Below, piece after piece: positions 34,171 through 44,477 of a stretch of 64,000 nt of DNA; positions within the stretch are counted from its first letter, which is position 1, and the number at the start of each line of letters is the position of its first letter. The stretch comes from Drosophila miranda (Eukaryota; Arthropoda; Insecta; Diptera; Drosophilidae). Position numbers and translations under genes: made by a program. The stretch is taken from NCBI RefSeq assembly GCF_003369915.1, contig NC_046673.1, positions 11,206,001 through 11,270,000 on the forward strand, in the 5' to 3' direction. The notes under the pieces were generated by a model. It did not search any database and had not been told where the DNA came from. It saw nothing but the letters and a program-made list of their open reading frames with translations.

Positions 34171-35960
34171 ACCCCGGCAATCCCAACGGAGTGCAGCAGC
34201 AGCAACAGCAGCAGCGAAGCATTAACCAGACGACCCCACAAACGACGCCACCAGCAACACCGCAACAGCGACTACACAAAAGGTTAGCCATCTTTCACAG
34301 ATCTTTGGGGAATGTGGCCCACAAGGGCTGCGGCTGTGCCAGCTCCCATTGCCGCTGCGGCAGGGGATGCCAATGCAGCGGCGCTGGAGAAGCAGGTGCT
34401 ATCCAGGGCTGTCGCTGTCGCGGCGCTCGCCGTCGAAGCGGGCGCCATCGACGCAATGCCGAATACGGTACCCTGGAGACCATCGATGAGAGTTCTTTGA
34501 ATGCTCTGCGGCGGGAGTACAAGCTGGGCCTGAAGGAGATCACTCTCAGTCCGGATGAGGATCCTGCCGAGGCGCTGATGCGCTACAATGCCGCCTCCAT
34601 ACGTGAGGCCCTGGAGAGGGCCAGTCAAGAGCCGCTGGAGATTGGCGGAGATGATTATGCTGAAGGCGTTCAGCAGGAGGAGGAGCTGCAGCAGCAAGAC
34701 CATCACCTAGACCGGACCTACATTCCACAGATGTCCACCACAACGGAAACGATAGCCACAGCTCTAGGAGCAAAAGAGGCTCCTAATCCGGAAATGCAAC
34801 AGGATTCAGCGGTGGCCGCTTCACATCCAGGAAACGAAACACTGGCGAATCATTCCCAAGATCCAGAGGAGGAGAACGAGCATTTGCACAGCATTATTGC
34901 AGAGCTAAAGACGGAGCTGGCGCTGCTCACCGATAAGTTTCTGAGGCTGAAGAGCAATGTTGCTGCTTCCAAGGTGGAGAAGAAAGTGGAGCAGGGGAAA
35001 AAGGTACCAAAGGTAGAGAAGCAGCTCGAACAGGAGGGAAGCCCTGAGACCACCACAGCAAGTGTTGTCCAGGCAACCACCACAGAAGCCGCTGATCCCA
35101 CCAGCACTAGCACAGCCAGAGCCAGCACCAGCCCCACCCCAAGGCAATTCCCAACCAAACTGAAGCATGCCAATGCCATTGCTAAGACAGATGAGGACCA
35201 AGACGGTGTTACTGCCTCCGCCTCAGACCTGGCCATGTCCCATATGGAGTACGAGGATGAGAAGACCTGGCAGCGAATGCTGGCCAACCGCGGATACGAC
35301 ACCGAATACCTGACAAAGTCTCACGAGCGTCAGTTTGCCGAGGGCCAGGACCTGGAGCTGCCCAAGGGAAACGGTTACGAGCCGAATGGCTCCACTGAAG
35401 ACGCCTCCTATCCCTATCCCGAGGTGCAGTCCGATTCTGAGAACAAGGCCAAGCGCTCTTCTACCCAGTCCTCCAGCAGCGTCAAGCAGCAGGCGGCGCT
35501 TCTGAATGCGGCACTCGACGATGATGATTTCGACTACAGTGTCGCCGCCGCCGCCACCACACCCAGTCCATATGCGATGCGGGGGAAGTTTGTGCGCCGC
35601 CGGAGCACGGCAAGCAGTGTCAAGCGAAGGGGCGGAGGAGACAGCGACAATGGCTGGCAGCGGGCCACGCGGCAGGCAAAGCTAACCACCAGATTGAAGC
35701 CGGTGACGGAGCCAGCTGGGGGCTCCCGTCATGTGGCCAGGCTCAGCGGCAGTAAACTGGACCAACTGGTCGACGTTCTAAACGATCTCCTCCAATTGCA
35801 GCTTCAGCGCGAAATGCAGACCGCGGGAAGAGAAGTAGGGGGAACAGCAGGCTCCAGTGTCCAGTCCAAGCGACCGAGCAGCAGCGTCTTGAAGCGCAAG
35901 CGAGTGCGACGCAGGCAGCAGAAGCCCCCCACCATTATCAGCACGAGCCCTCCATTATAA
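34164..35960 (+). CDS. dec-1: dec-1 long-isoform 3' coding exon
   Basis: If splicing from 33958 uses the AG at 34162-34163 instead of 34148-34149, the frame opens for 598 codons to the TAA at 35958-35960. The segment starts [10 protein letters not shown] and has a polyGln run. A Cys-rich patch follows (KGCGCASSHCRCGRGCQC, about residues 45-80 of the exon), then acidic and Thr/Ser-rich sequence with a short coiled coil (EENEHLHSIIAELKTELALL). The end is strongly basic (SSVLKRKRVRRRQQK). This fits the known production of larger dec-1 proteins (fc125, fc177) by alternative 3' splicing. Which named isoform it is cannot be told from sequence. The total would be about 1528 aa. Confidence 0.75.
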   Translation, partial: TINPGNPNGVQQQQQQQRSINQTTPQTTPPATPQQRLHKRLAIFHRSLGNVAHKGCGCASSHCRCGRGCQCSGAGEAGAIQGCRCRGARRRSGRHRRNAEYGTLETIDESSLNALRREYKLGLKEITLSPDEDPAEALMRYNAASIREALERASQEPLEIGGDDYAEGVQQEEELQQQDHHLDRTYIPQMSTTTETIATALGAKEAPNPEMQQDSAVAASHPGNETLANHSQDPEEENEHLHSIIAELKTELALLTDKFLRLKSNVAASKVEKKVEQGKKVPKVEKQLEQEGSPETTTASVVQATTTEAADPTSTSTARASTSPTPRQFPTKLKHANAIAKTDEDQDGVTASASDLAMSHMEYEDEKTWQRMLANRGYDTEYLTKSHERQFAEGQDLELPKGNGYEPNGSTEDASYPYPEVQSDSENKAKRSSTQSSSSVKQQAALLNAALDDDDFDYSVAAAATTPSPYAMRGKFVRRRSTASSVKRRGGGDSDNGWQRATRQAKLTTRLKPVTEPAGGSRHVARLSGSKLDQLVDVLNDLLQLQLQREMQTAGREVGGTAGSSVQSKRPSSSVLKRKRVRRRQQKPPTIISTSPPL

Positions 35961-36124
35961 CCATTATATTAATCGTAACCATTAAACCATAACCATAGTC
36001 TACATTAAGGGCCACGCCCAGCCCTGGCATGGGCAAGGTGTCGGGCCATAGATATATAAACCATCTCCCATAGATCACAATCATTCGAATCACTAATCAA
36101 TCATGCATCCCTTCTTCATTTTCC

Positions 36125-36922
36125 ATGGCATGCCACACATCGTCCATCTTCAGTCAATCATCAGCATCAACCGCATCTGAATCCGCATCCGCATCTGAGA
36201 CCGAGTCCGATCCAACTTTGGGCTCCAAGTACACCTACAGCGAGGGGCTATTGCATCCGTATATGGGTCTTCTGCCAGTGTCCCGACCCGACGATCCCTG
36301 GACCCACAAGGCTTACGATCCCCACCATGCCCTGTACACCGGCGGCGGCAGCTATGCGGCCTACCTCAAGGACAGCGATGGGCGGCGTCGCCGGGATACG
36401 CACATCATGCCCCAGATTCCGCAGCAGAGAAGCCTGCTCACACCCGACATGCTGGAGCGCCTGTTGCGCATAAAAATCGAGTTCCAGCGACGCTTTCCCC
36501 ATCTTTACAAGACCATGCTCAGCCACCACACCAACCAGACCCGCGTAGAGGTCCAGCCACCGTTACTGGGTAGGAAGACAGCCGCAAAGAAACGCAAGCC
36601 CAAGTATGAGTCGGAGGAGGGGCCCGTTTACGAGCTGGGGGCCGCCGAGCGGGGACTTTTTGAGGAGGAAGAGGAGGATCAAGCGGAGGCAGAAACAGAG
36701 GTGGAGGATATAGAACCGGACCTGGATCTAAAGGAGAGCCAAGAGTCGAGCGATACCAAAAACAGCAACAACAACAACAACAACAACAACAACGACGACG
36801 ACGACGACGATGATATGGACAACTCTGGCAGAAATGATCAGGATGACAACGAACTCGATTACTTTAGATTCGATGATGATACGGATAATGTTGATGATTC
36901 GTCTTTTGTTATTCCAAAATAA
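36125..36922 (+). CDS. Acidic 3' ORF, probable further dec-1 coding exon
   Basis: Open frame of 265 codons directly after the dec-1 long frame. It has a Ser-rich start, a central block (LLHPYMGLLPVSRPDDPW; MLERLLRIKIEFQRRFPHL), a basic cluster (GRKTAAKKRKPK) and an Asn9-Asp7 acid tail to DDSSFVIPK. A strong acceptor (CGTCCATCTTCAG, ending at 36153) lies inside the frame and would need a phase-2 donor. The alternative AG at 36164 needs phase 1. I could not find a convincing matching donor in the exon before it. An independent gene starting at the ATG at 36125 remains possible. The TAA (36920-36922) lies within an AATAAA. Confidence 0.55.
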   Translation: MACHTSSIFSQSSASTASESASASETESDPTLGSKYTYSEGLLHPYMGLLPVSRPDDPWTHKAYDPHHALYTGGGSYAAYLKDSDGRRRRDTHIMPQIPQQRSLLTPDMLERLLRIKIEFQRRFPHLYKTMLSHHTNQTRVEVQPPLLGRKTAAKKRKPKYESEEGPVYELGAAERGLFEEEEEDQAEAETEVEDIEPDLDLKESQESSDTKNSNNNNNNNNNDDDDDDDMDNSGRNDQDDNELDYFRFDDDTDNVDDSSFVIPK

Positions 36923-37562
36923 AACAAACCAACAACTTTTAGTGAAAACAGTGTGTTTTGTAAGCATAGAATTCATTCCTTACAGGAAGAAGGGAATCGA
37001 AACAAATCTTTAGGCTTCCACTTGGGAGTATCCCCAACTAACTAGCTAATCGAACGAGCAGGAAAGCAATTTCAAGCAATACGGAACCTTAAGATCACTC
37101 AAGATGCATAGGGGTATTTATGGTACAGCATTTATATAATTTATATGTGTTTTATGATGTCTGACTAGCCTTGGTCATTGCTGTTGTTGAAAATGCTGTG
37201 TAGGCTGTAGTTGTACGCAATGGTGGAAAAAGGATCGGTGCAAAAAAGAGATCTGTATGGGCTCGTGTTGGTTCATTTGATGGTCTGACTGATCCTGCTC
37301 CAGTATCTGTTGGTTGAGCTGAAAATGCTGCTGGGCAGCTGATTATGCCCCAGATTCAGAGTTCGCATACTCTGCAAACGTTGATGAGGCCTTCAATTAA
37401 AGTTGGCGGATTTTCTTTGTGCAGAAGAAAGTCTTCAAATTCCTGACTTCAAATCGGAATTCCTTCCAAATTATATTAGGGGTAGAAATGGCGACCAATT
37501 GCAGTATTTATAGCTGCTACGTTAGTTTTTCAACCTGCTGTTCCCCATCGTTTTTGGCTTCC

Positions 37563-39573
37563 TTATATTCCTTCCCTTTGCTGCTCGATGCGAGCGTTTT
37601 CCTCCAACAAAAAGTTCTTAAACTCCTTCAGGCGTCTGATTTCCTGCATATGGAGCTCCAGTTTTCCAACGAAATCAGATAGCTGATCCCCCATCGCGTT
37701 CAGCTTTTGGCGCATCTGCAACCAGAGCTATATAATAAGCATAGTTTAGCGACTATCCCATGACCACGCACCTGATCTATCAGCGTGTCGTTGTTGACAG
37801 ACTCCAATAAAAGTTCTACATAAGCTTTTTGTTTTTCAGTATCCTTCAGACGAAGGGTGTTGAGCTCTGCGTTGCACCTGCATAGCATCATCTGGTCGCG
37901 ATCCGCCTGTGTCTTCAACTTGTCCACCAATTGCTGGGATTTGTATATATCCGACTTCGCATGTTCCAGATCTGCAAGCACCAGCTGCACACTGCGGATG
38001 TCAAATGGAAATATTTATTTGAGTCTGCACCCAAGTTACCCTTTAGTTGGGGGCCTCACCTGCTGACGGACATGGGCGATGTCTGATGCATGTCCATAGC
38101 CTGCTGGACTTTAGCTATACAAAAGTGAATCCACATACCACTTTTTTGCAGTTCATCCACACGTTTTTGCAAATTCTTTATAAGCCCGCTATCCACCTTC
38201 CCCTTGCTCTCGAGAAAAGATATATGATCCTTGCTACTTTTGAGCTCTTTCCGTGTCCGGACAAGCTCAGCACTCAACTCCTCGAACTGGTGGTTACTGC
38301 TTAAGGATAGACAACTTACAGTTCACATGAGATATGGTTGATCCACTCACAGAGTCATTTCCTTGTCAGATTCGATGGCGTTGTCCTTATTCATCAGCTG
38401 CCTTTCCAATTCGTCTCGTTGTGCCTTGCTGGCGCTCAGCATCTCCTGCAGCTCCTCCAAATTCGAATGATGGTTTTCCTGATCCTCCTTAAACCTTGCC
38501 TTGAGCCGATTCATCTGTTCGTTGTGATTCTCGGTGATCTCTAAGATCCGCGCCTCCATGACCTCCTTCTGTTTCTGCAGCTCGTCTATCTTGCGGTACA
38601 TATGCAGGTCATGCTCATCCTGTTGGCCTTCAGTTGACCCACAAGCCAGATCGATACTCTCAACGATGGTGCACACTTTGCGTTTCTATCGATAAAAGGG
38701 AGGGGCCTGAACCGTGAGTTCTACGAGTGACTGATTGCCGCATTCATACCAAAAGACCCTCTAGGCTGACTTGGAGCTTCTCCTTCTGTTGCGACGCCTC
38801 GAACTCGTCGTTGGCCAACTGGACGCACTCCAGTTGGTCGTAGAGCAACATGAAGCCCGAGTTAACGGCAGCCTCGCAACGATCCTTAAGATCTTGCACA
38901 CTCTCGGCGGCTACAAAAAGAAAGGCACTGATCTGTTCTGCTGTGCGGCGTGGGAATTGAATCCATGGAGACTCACGCAAATTCAGGGTCAGATCATCAT
39001 TTTTGACAAGCCACTTGTTGTTCTCGTCGAGCACAAGTGGCATAAATTTGTACGTGCCAATCATCTCGGACTCCTGCGGATCTAATGACTCCAATGAGCG
39101 TATAAAATCCGATTGAAGGGATTTCAGAATCTGGTATTGTTTCTCAATGAGCCTCAGACGATTTTCCTCGATGATTTGCGTGTGGCTTTCACCTTGGACT
39201 ATAAGAGAGCTAAAAGGACTCGACGCAAATAAGATGAGGGGTTGAACCTACGTGTTCCGACCACGGTAGTGTCTTCCGTCGTTACGAGGCTCGGTGGCTG
39301 TGCAGCAGGTGGGCTTGCGTCTATCCTTGGGCTTGGGATCTTGGAGTTGGACTTCCCAGGGTCTGTCTTAGTCTCGTCGTCAGACCCCTGGTCCGTGTCC
39401 GAGTCCATTACCGAAATGGGCGGTGAGGCACTGCTGCCATTGAACTTTCCTGGAGTGCAACTTCCAGAATACCTACCAAGCGACATCGACAGCCTGCGTC
39501 GGGGAGGCGAGACTGATTCTTGACCCGCGACCTGGAGAATATTCCCTTTTAGGTGGCTGAGGATCTTCCACCC

Positions 39574-39607
<34 letters not shown>

Positions 39608-39771
39608 ACCACCTTCTATTGAAGCAACTTACCCATGAATTATTCACCAAGGTGCGAAGGTTGCTAGCCTTAGTGTCTGTAATGGATTGATGAGGAGCTT
39701 TATTAGTTGGGTTTTACAAATGCTAGCAATGCTGGCAACTCACGACGAATTTTTGTTGAATTTTGTGGCAT
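37563..39771 (-). CDS. Unrecognised coiled-coil protein, ten exons
   Basis: Ten exons join in frame to 551 residues: 39771-39744, 39676-39633, 39531-39252, 39198-38977, 38910-38750, 38685-38351, 38296-38139, 38114-38060, 37991-37772 and 37715-37563 (1656 nt). All junctions are GT-AG. The N-terminal 110 residues are Ser/Pro-rich and probably disordered (SPPRRRLSMSLGRYSG, then an acidic DSDTDQGSDDETKTD). From about residue 120 to the end the protein is almost all charged heptad-like helix (IEENRLRLIEKQYQIL, RKIDELQKQKEVMEARI, NLQKRVDELQKS, RLKEFKNFLLEENARI). No catalytic motif is present. This layout is common in centrosome, spindle and synaptonemal proteins; I do not recognise the family. Intron 2 carries a 33-bp poly-C run. 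Confidence 0.82.
39575..39607. repeat. Poly(C) run of 33 bp
   Basis: An uninterrupted C tract on the plus strand (G tract in the transcript of the coiled-coil gene, inside its second intron). Its exact length is prone to sequencing error. Confidence 0.9.
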
Positions 39772-40623
39772 TTTAGGCTTTTTAATGGTGATTTAAATGA
39801 AAAACAAGAACAAATTATTAACTGTACAATTTTTACTGTAGTTTGGAAAGTTCGGAAAGTTTGTTGAATGAAGATTTATATAATGCTATTGACATCCATA
39901 ATGTCATACTGTTGAACAACCTGCTGTGACAGCGAAGGCCTATGTTGCTCTTACTACGATCTGGCTTTTGTTTCAGATTAATACATGGCCGTTGTAGGGT
40001 ATCCCTTTAGTGGACGACAGCGACACTCATCATAGGCCTAGTACGAGGTGCATTCCATTTCGATGAGTTCCATGACATTCAAGTATTACTCAAGTCACTC
40101 CCATTTCCTGCTCATCTTCGAAGGCAAGTGGTCTCGGCACACGCATACACCAGATATCCCACGGCTTACAGCTGGCAGTACTAGGAGATGGTCAAAGGTC
40201 CATGCACTATAGTCAAGGCTCGCGAAGTCACCTTCCCCAACTTCTGATTTCCTAGGTCACCATTGTGCATAGGCATCTAATGACGTAGGTGTAGGTGTCT
40301 CCAGACTGAAGTTGTTCTAGACAATAGCTTTCGTAATGGATAGCTGAATAGTACCATTCATATTCTTGTACTTATAGGTGCCCCCCCGGAAACGACTCTC
40401 GTTTTGTGCCTTAACCCATCGTTGATATATCTGTAATTAAGGGAACACGTAACCAACTCAATAAGCGTCGATAAACCCAAGGGGAATCCCAGATAATTTG
40501 ACATGATTAACGAGAGCCATTCCAAAGATTTCCCTTGGGGCCACGAGTTCCAGACCAGGCACCAGTCGAATCAAAAAAGCACTTCCGAACTGGAGACATT
40601 CCCCAAGCAGTCGTCGGCTAGCT
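39772..40623. other. Intergenic region between coiled-coil gene and Ir copy F
   Basis: No gene or repeat is recognised. The open frame at 40,503-40,754 is not supported by codon content or homology. Confidence 0.5.
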
Positions 40624-42635
40624 ATGCGGATCCGTTTGTTACACTGCCTTCTGTGGCTGTTCGGCCTGGCTGTTTGGATTGCGGAAACCGCTGCATCAGG
40701 ATCTGGACTAGCAGAGGCTCTGGCCCAGGTGGTGCACCGCTCGGAGATGGCTAGCAGAAAGACCCTATATATACACCTGCAGGCGAGCGTCGAGTCAGCA
40801 CGCCCACACCTGGAGGAGCTGCTAACGCAGGTGCTTCAGGAGCTGCCATCCACTACGCTGCCCCGTCGGATCTTCTCTCAACAACCCATGGAGTACAAGC
40901 CGTATGTGCACGCTGTCCTTCTGCTGGTCAACGATCTGCAGGCCCTCCAGCAGCTATATGGAAAGCTGCGCGCCACCCAGGACCTCTCGCATACCCTCAT
41001 CTACATGTCGGGCCCATCGCAGGCCTACGAAGAGGAGGTGCAGGGGGCTCTGCGTCTCCTGTGGCGCCTTAGCGTGCTCAATGTGGGTCTAGTGCTGCGC
41101 ACTCCCGGCAGTTGGCTCATAATGGTCACCTACTTCCCCTTTAGTCCGGTGCACGGCTGCCAGGTGATCACGGCCAGCATTGTGAATCGCTACCAGGACG
41201 AGACCAGGCGCTGGGCCAGTACCGAGTACTTTCCCCCCAAGCTGGTCAACTTCTATGGTTGTGTCCTCACCTGCGCCACCTGGGAGGACATGCCGTACCT
41301 GGTGCTGCGGCGAGAGCTTCACGGTGGGGACCAGCCTGGCGGCGGCAATGGATTCGTGGGCATCGAAGGAGCCCTGCTGCAGTTTCTGGCGGATAATCTG
41401 AACTTTACTGCAGGCCTCTACTGGATGAACAAGGAGGAGGTGCTGGCCACCTTTAACGAGACCGGCTGGGTGTTCGATGAGGTCAGTCTTCAGTCATGTT
41501 TCCATTTTATAGCTTGAGGCCTAATAGTTATCCCTTGCAGATCTTTGGCCGGCATGCGGACTTCTCATTGGGTGGATTCCACTTCAAGCCAAGCGTCGGC
41601 AGCGAGATACCCTACTCGCAGTCCACCTACTACTTCATGAGCCACATAATGCTGGTGACCAATCTGCAGAGCGCCTACTCCGCCTACGAGAAGCTGGCCT
41701 TCCCTTTCCATCCGCTTGTGTGGCAGGCCACCGGCCTGGTCCTGGCCCTTGGCTGTCTCCTGCTCCTGGGAATTGATCGCCGCTGGCAGGTGGTGCTGCC
41801 CCAGCATCCCTACTATCAGTTCTTGGTGCTCACAATGGGCGGCAATCTGCCGGATTGGGCCATCCCACGGAGGGTGTCCGGTCGTCTACTGCTGCTGACT
41901 TGGCTGTTCTCCACCCTGGTCCTGCGGGGCGCCTACCAGTCGGGCATGTACCAGCTGCTACGGCAGGACACGCAGCGGAATCCTCCCCAGACGATTGCCG
42001 ATGTGCTCGCCCAGCGCTTCACCATACAACTGATGGAGGTGAATGCTGCCCGCATCCTGGACAGCCTACCGGAGCTGCGGCCCGAGCAGATGGTCTACCT
42101 CAGCGGCAGCGAGTTGCAGTCCTTTCTAGCGCTGGCCCAGAGCAGCGGCTCCTCCGCCCGCCTGGCCACGCTCACGCCTTACGAGTACTTCGGGTACTTC
42201 CGCAAGGTGCATCCGATGAGCCGGCGCCTGCACCTGGTCCGGGAACGCATCTACACCCAGCATCTGGCCTTCTATGTGCGGCGACACTCGCATCTGGTGG
42301 GTGTGCTCAATGGCCAGATCCGGCATGCGCATGCCCATGGATTCCTCGAGCACTGGACGCGCCAATATGTCAGCGCTGTGGATGAGGCGGATGAGGGTGT
42401 GGCGAGAATCTCATCCACATCCTACAGCACTCTGGACGGCATTGATGGCGATCCGCTGCTGTCCGACAAGGAGGAGGAGCAGTCGATAACGGGCCGTCGC
42501 AATGTGCTGTCCATGCGGGAGCTGGCGGCACTCTTCTGGCTAATCCTGTGGGCCAATCTCTTTGCAGTTGTGGTCTTTGCCTTGGAGCTTGTGCTGCACA
42601 GTCGTTCCAAGTGGAAAGATCTGAGAAAACTTTAA
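40624..42635 (+). CDS. Divergent ionotropic receptor, Ir7 type (copy F)
   Basis: IR channel of 650 residues from two exons: 40624-41481 and 41541-42635 (1953 nt, phase 0 intron). The N terminus is a signal peptide (MRIRLLHCLLWLFGLAVW, then AETAASGSG). Landmarks: YFPPKLVNFYGCVLTCATW and GALLQFLADNLNFTAGL in S1; GRHADFSLGGFHF at the start of exon 2; TM1 in PLVWQATGLVLALGCLLLLG; TM2 in LTWLFSTLVLRGAYQSGMY; YVRRHSHLVGVLNGQI in S2; and TM3 in ALFWLILWANLFAVVVFALE. An acidic insert (DEADEGVARISSTSYSTLDG) precedes TM3 and makes it the longest of the six. The stop TAA (42633-42635) overlaps an AATAAA. Confidence 0.9.
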
Positions 42636-42639
42636 TAAA
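42634..42639 (+). terminator. Poly(A) signal overlapping the Ir copy F stop codon
   Basis: AATAAA shares two bases with the TAA stop of the receptor, so the 3' UTR would be very short if this signal is used. Confidence 0.5.
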
Positions 42640-44415
42640 TATTTAAAGCAATGCAGTCCTCAGGAGTCCTTTCGCTTGCTAGGGCAACTTCTTCCTTCTT
42701 CTATCATTCGAAAAGAGACCACACACTGTGGTACTTTTGCGCTCCCCGACCGAAGGCAATACACATATAAATAATGCTGGATTTATTTGCGGACCAAACG
42801 TTTTAATTAAATTACTTCATAATCCCCCGAACCAGAGGACACTTCTCCACATCCATTGGGTGCAACAAAGGCCCCCCTTTCCGCTCCCGCTCCCACCACG
42901 CTCCCCATCCTTTGTCCTGCCCAGCCATCATATCCTATACCATCGTATACCATCCCATTCCATCCCATCTCATCTCATCCCATCCAGATGGGCTCCAGGC
43001 ACGAGCCACGAGGCACGGGACACGGGGTGGATAGTTGGGCAAAGTGTTCGCTGCTCGTATCGTAAAAACGCAAAACGTTTTATCTAAAAGCGATAAATTT
43101 TCAAAACCAAAACTTGCGCAAGCGAATCAACCCCCACCGATCTAACGCCCACCCATTCACCAGGCCCCGCAACGGTCTGTGGTGCCACTATAGTGGTGGG
43201 GCGCCGCCACTCATACTCATGCCACCCTCATGCCTCGTGCCTCGTGCCTCATGCCTCTTGCCTCTCTCCCACCACACACATAGACATCAATTTTGTGTGT
43301 GCTTCTTGCTGGCAATCCTTGCAACATTTGCGGCTGCCGTTGTCGCCATCGACTGGTTACATGTAAGTGCTGCCATTGCTGTTGCTGCTGCCCCACTCTG
43401 TCCTGTGCCACACACCGAGCCCACTCTCTGAGCCCATCGCCATCGCCATTGCCAGCTATAGCTCCAGCTCCATTCCAATCTCTTGCTGCTTTGCTTATCG
43501 CCTCGCACATTTGAGCTTTTTGAAATTTCTCGCCACAAAAACTGTCTGTAATGGGCACAACGTTGCCCGGCTTCCATGGCTTCCCCGTCTTACCCATCCT
43601 GGCCGCGCCAAGTAGTCAACGACATCGTCTTCGTCCTTGTCGTTTGCTGGAAATTCAAGTAAATGTATTGAACTTAAGCTCATTGCCTCCGATGTCGCAG
43701 TCAGTGTCTGAAACGATACATCCCTTTCGCCACCCATTCCCATCCGCATTCGTAGCCCATCTAGCCCCCCCCCCCCCCACCACCCCTTCCACCAGACGTC
43801 TTTAATACGCTGCGCTGTTTAGGAGAAAAGCTAAAAAAAAAGACGAAAAACTTTATGCAATTCCTTTTATAAAATGTTTCCTATTTTTGGTTTTTATGCA
43901 TCATTCATGGTTGGGCCTGGTTGGCCGATGAAAACGAGGACAAAGTTTTTGAGCAGTTTACAAAAAGTAACCGAACAAACGAATATATGTATTTCGAAAA
44001 GGCTGCAAGCAATCGATAGCATTAGGTCGCCCGACCTTTTCCATACCTCTTGCAGGTTTTACTAACGCTTTGATCCCAGGTTTGCAATGTAGAGAAAGAC
44101 ACAGGATCAAGATTGAATTTCTAAAGAAAACTGCTCTAAAGCTCAGTTAATTGGCAGCTGAAAGCCGTGCAAAAGAAATGTGGATGAATGTAGTCTTTGA
44201 TATGTAATTACTTTTCCCTCCCCCATTCCCCTGATATTTGGATTGTAAATGATTTGCACGTAGAGGGCTCGCCCAGAGCTATGGCTTGGGGCTCAGCTCA
44301 ACTATCAGATCCGTTACCCAGCCGGCAGCGCTCCAGTGGCTTTTTGCAGCTCAGTCAGTGGCGATGGCGTCTCGTCTGGACTACTCTCGGCAATTGCCAC
44401 TGCCACTGACAGTGC

Positions 44416-44477
44416 CACTGCCACTGCCACAGCCAGTGGCGCACTAACCAGAGGCACTAGCTGTGGCAGTGGCAGTG
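44416..44477. repeat. Perfect 18-bp inverted repeat with 26-nt loop
   Basis: The left arm CACTGCCACTGCCACAGC (44416-44433) is the exact reverse complement of the right arm at 44460-44477. Further CACTGC units flank the left arm, so the structure grew from a hexamer repeat. Confidence 0.85.

Noticed and set aside
34277-34300. Very short GT-AG pair inside the dec-1 long exon (AAAAG|GTTAGC to TTTCACAG)
   Set aside because: About 20 nt, far below the minimum intron size in flies; the frame is open through it.
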